Positions 6,888-8,434 of a DNA stretch of 8,434 nt are shown here, in pieces. The position numbers were made by a program, and so were the translations under genes. Every line of letters begins with the position of its first letter. The stretch's first letter is position 1. The notes beneath the pieces were generated by a model. That model had not been told where the DNA came from. It ran no database searches and was given only the letters and a program-made list of their open reading frames with translations. The stretch comes from Bacteroidales bacterium. GTDB taxonomy: Bacteria; Bacteroidota; Bacteroidia; Bacteroidales; GCA-2748055. The DNA is taken from assembly GCA_024763595.1 (NCBI GenBank), contig JANTFK010000121.1:1-8434 (forward strand). Reading direction: 5' to 3'.

Positions 6888-8390
6888 CTAATCATAAAGA
6901 GAGCTGTGGCAATCGGAACAGGTCATCTCTTTCCAGGCTTCCCCAATATCCACCGGGTGTTTAAACTGCAGGGCACTGTCCACCGACGTGCTTTCGTAAT
7001 GCTCAGCGTTACCCTGCGCCAGTATGGTGTGACACAAATTACAATCCCTGGATATGACCTGTCCACCCTCACTTTCATGATCTCCATTGTGACACCTGAA
7101 ACATCCGTTAAACTCTTTGTGCCCCGTTTGTACCGGGTAGACAGCCCAGCTGGCCCTCATTTCCGGAAAATAATTCTTTGCATATCCTGCCAGGAGACCT
7201 TTTGTTGCCTGGTCGATTAAACAGGGAGTCTTATCAACAATTTCCGGGTAAGTCGAACGATAGAAGTCATCAATAAATTCCCTGATAAACATGCTCCCAG
7301 AATCCCGGTCGGTAACCTGATGGCTGAATACCTGCATGGCAACTGATTTAAGCTCCGGCAGGTCCCGCGGAATCGTGCCGGCAGTCATCAGATTATCTGT
7401 GAATTCCTGCGGCGGCAGGAAATAGTGGGAAGGCCTGTTGTGGCAATCGAGGCAGTCCATCTCCCTGACCTCCAATGTATCGAGCGCTTCACGATCAAGT
7501 GTGTTATAGAGATCCTGATAAATAACCGTATCACCCTCCACTTTATTAATATATCGCACCCAGGGCAGATACTCCAATTTTGCCGATGACGCCACATATT
7601 CAATTTTAACATTGCTGTTTATGTGCCAGTGGATACCTTCATGAAGTCCCTTTGCGCTCTGTTCAGCACCAATCTTCATTTTTAACAGGATATCCCATGC
7701 TGTATTGTCAGAATCTGCCAGATAGCTGGTCACTTTTTTCAGCCTGTAGGAGTAGAACTTTTCGGGCCAGTGGCACTCTTCACAGGTCTCCCTGGCAGGC
7801 CGCAGGTTATGAATGGGAGTTTCAATGGGGGTTGGATACTTTTTGAACAACACGGAGTAGACCTGGTACAAACCGGATAATTTACTCCTGACGTACCAGC
7901 TGGCCCCTTCCCCCACATGACACTCCACACAGGTCACCCTGGAATGAGCCGACTCCTGGTATGCTAAATATTCAGGTTCCATCACGGTATGACAGAGTGT
8001 ACCACAGAATTCCGTTGATTCGGTATAATGGAACGCTTGGTAGCTGCCTATTCCGGAGAGTACCAGAAACAGAATCGTAGCAATAACAAAAATTGCAATG
8101 GCATTCCATTGCTTCGAATCACTCAGATCAATCACGATCCATTTCCGTGTGCTATCCGCGCCCTCCCGCCTGATTCTCCTGGATCTCCTTGAGATGCCAA
8201 GGGGTATCAGTATAAGACCGATAATCAGGAATACCGGCAGCACAATGTATATGATGATACCCGAATAGGCCCCGCCGGCACCGAACAGCCAGCTGGTGAC
8301 CATAAAAAAAAGAATCACAAGTACGCTTACTACAGCCAGAATGGAACCCAGTAATGAGAGCGGATTGTAAAATGAGTTGGGTAATTTCAT
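6888..8390 (-). CDS. NapC/NirT-like inner-membrane heptaheme cytochrome c (ImcH-like architecture)
   Basis: A 500-residue protein from the ATG at 8390; a TTG one codon upstream is less likely. Three hydrophobic helices lie at about residues 13-36, 44-66 and 97-118, with a basic loop (SRRSRRIRR) between the second and third, so the C-terminal heme domain is periplasmic. Seven heme sites follow: Cys129 in CGTLCH, an unusual CxxxCH; then CVECH (154), CEECH (203), CLDCH (313), CFRCH (430), CNLCH (450) and CSDCH (491). The start of the heme domain (FCGTLCHTVMEPEYLAY, then HSRVTCVECHVG and YVRSKLSG) is the NapC/NirT quinol-oxidase signature region. Two long heme-poor insertions separate hemes 3-4 and 4-5; the first contains HEGIHWHINSNVKIEY. 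Three N-terminal helices, seven hemes and ~500 residues agree with Geobacter ImcH, a menaquinol-oxidising cytochrome used in extracellular respiration. Homology at that level is inferred, not tested. It probably heads an operon with the OB-fold lipoprotein. Only 44 bp of upstream DNA are visible, with no clear promoter. Confidence 0.85.
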   Translation of the reverse strand: MKLPNSFYNPLSLLGSILAVVSVLVILFFMVTSWLFGAGGAYSGIIIYIVLPVFLIIGLILIPLGISRRSRRIRREGADSTRKWIVIDLSDSKQWNAIAIFVIATILFLVLSGIGSYQAFHYTESTEFCGTLCHTVMEPEYLAYQESAHSRVTCVECHVGEGASWYVRSKLSGLYQVYSVLFKKYPTPIETPIHNLRPARETCEECHWPEKFYSYRLKKVTSYLADSDNTAWDILLKMKIGAEQSAKGLHEGIHWHINSNVKIEYVASSAKLEYLPWVRYINKVEGDTVIYQDLYNTLDREALDTLEVREMDCLDCHNRPSHYFLPPQEFTDNLMTAGTIPRDLPELKSVAMQVFSHQVTDRDSGSMFIREFIDDFYRSTYPEIVDKTPCLIDQATKGLLAGYAKNYFPEMRASWAVYPVQTGHKEFNGCFRCHNGDHESEGGQVISRDCNLCHTILAQGNAEHYESTSVDSALQFKHPVDIGEAWKEMTCSDCHSSLYD

Positions 8391-8434
8391 CAATTGTCAA
8401 TCTACGAAAAAGTTACCGGTTATGCCAATAAAAA

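Noticed and set aside
8408..8430. Promoter-like TAACTTTT with an upstream TTG for the NapC-like gene (minus strand)
   Set aside because: The spacing between the two boxes is about 10 bp, too short; a properly spaced -33 box would lie beyond the window end.

Overview
The window looks like a stretch of a Bacteroidota genome devoted to electron transfer. It carries a DUF5777-type outer-membrane beta-barrel and a Crp/Fnr-type regulator of the kind common in that phylum. None of the start codons has a clear GGAGG-like ribosome site, only A/T-rich leaders, which also fits. No RNA genes, transposases or CRISPR repeats are visible.

Layout. At the left edge (1-169, minus strand) is the 5' end of a Crp/Fnr-family regulator; its first ~100 coding bases hold an exact 48-bp tandem duplication that touches the window end. 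A ~200-bp divergent intergenic region follows. Then comes a tight plus-strand cluster of four genes: a monoheme cytochrome c lipoprotein (374-733), a DUF5777 beta-barrel (752-1591), a seven-heme cytochrome c with a C-terminal membrane anchor (1594-2568) and a four-helix di-heme cytochrome b (2570-3202). After a ~120-bp gap is a large fusion (3327-6128): 19 CxxCH hemes in the N-terminal two thirds and a cytochrome b domain with about six membrane helices at the C-terminus. Converging on it from the right is a minus-strand pair: a seven-heme NapC/NirT-like membrane cytochrome (6888-8390), which is upstream, and a lipoprotein with an OB-fold-like domain (6163-6846). In total the window encodes 34 c-type heme-binding motifs (1+7+19+7, one of them CxxxCH).

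How the genes may work together (inference). The cytochrome b protein and the b domain of the fusion would exchange electrons with the menaquinone pool in the inner membrane and pass them to, or take them from, the attached multiheme domains. The NapC-like protein offers another quinol-oxidising entry point. The lipoprotein cytochrome and the barrel would extend the chain towards the outer membrane. The fusion has the same general build as the Geobacter CbcL type (multiheme c plus cytochrome b), and the seven-heme, three-helix NapC-like protein has the build of Geobacter ImcH, so extracellular or long-range electron transfer is a reasonable hypothesis. No terminal reductase is recognisable here, so the acceptor or donor is unknown.

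The most striking structure is inside the fusion. Hemes 1-8 and 9-16 lie in two blocks whose seven inter-heme distances are identical (37, 23, 30, 28, 45, 28, 30 residues), and hemes 17-19 repeat the 30-28 part of the pattern. The neighbouring seven-heme protein has a looser version of the same series.
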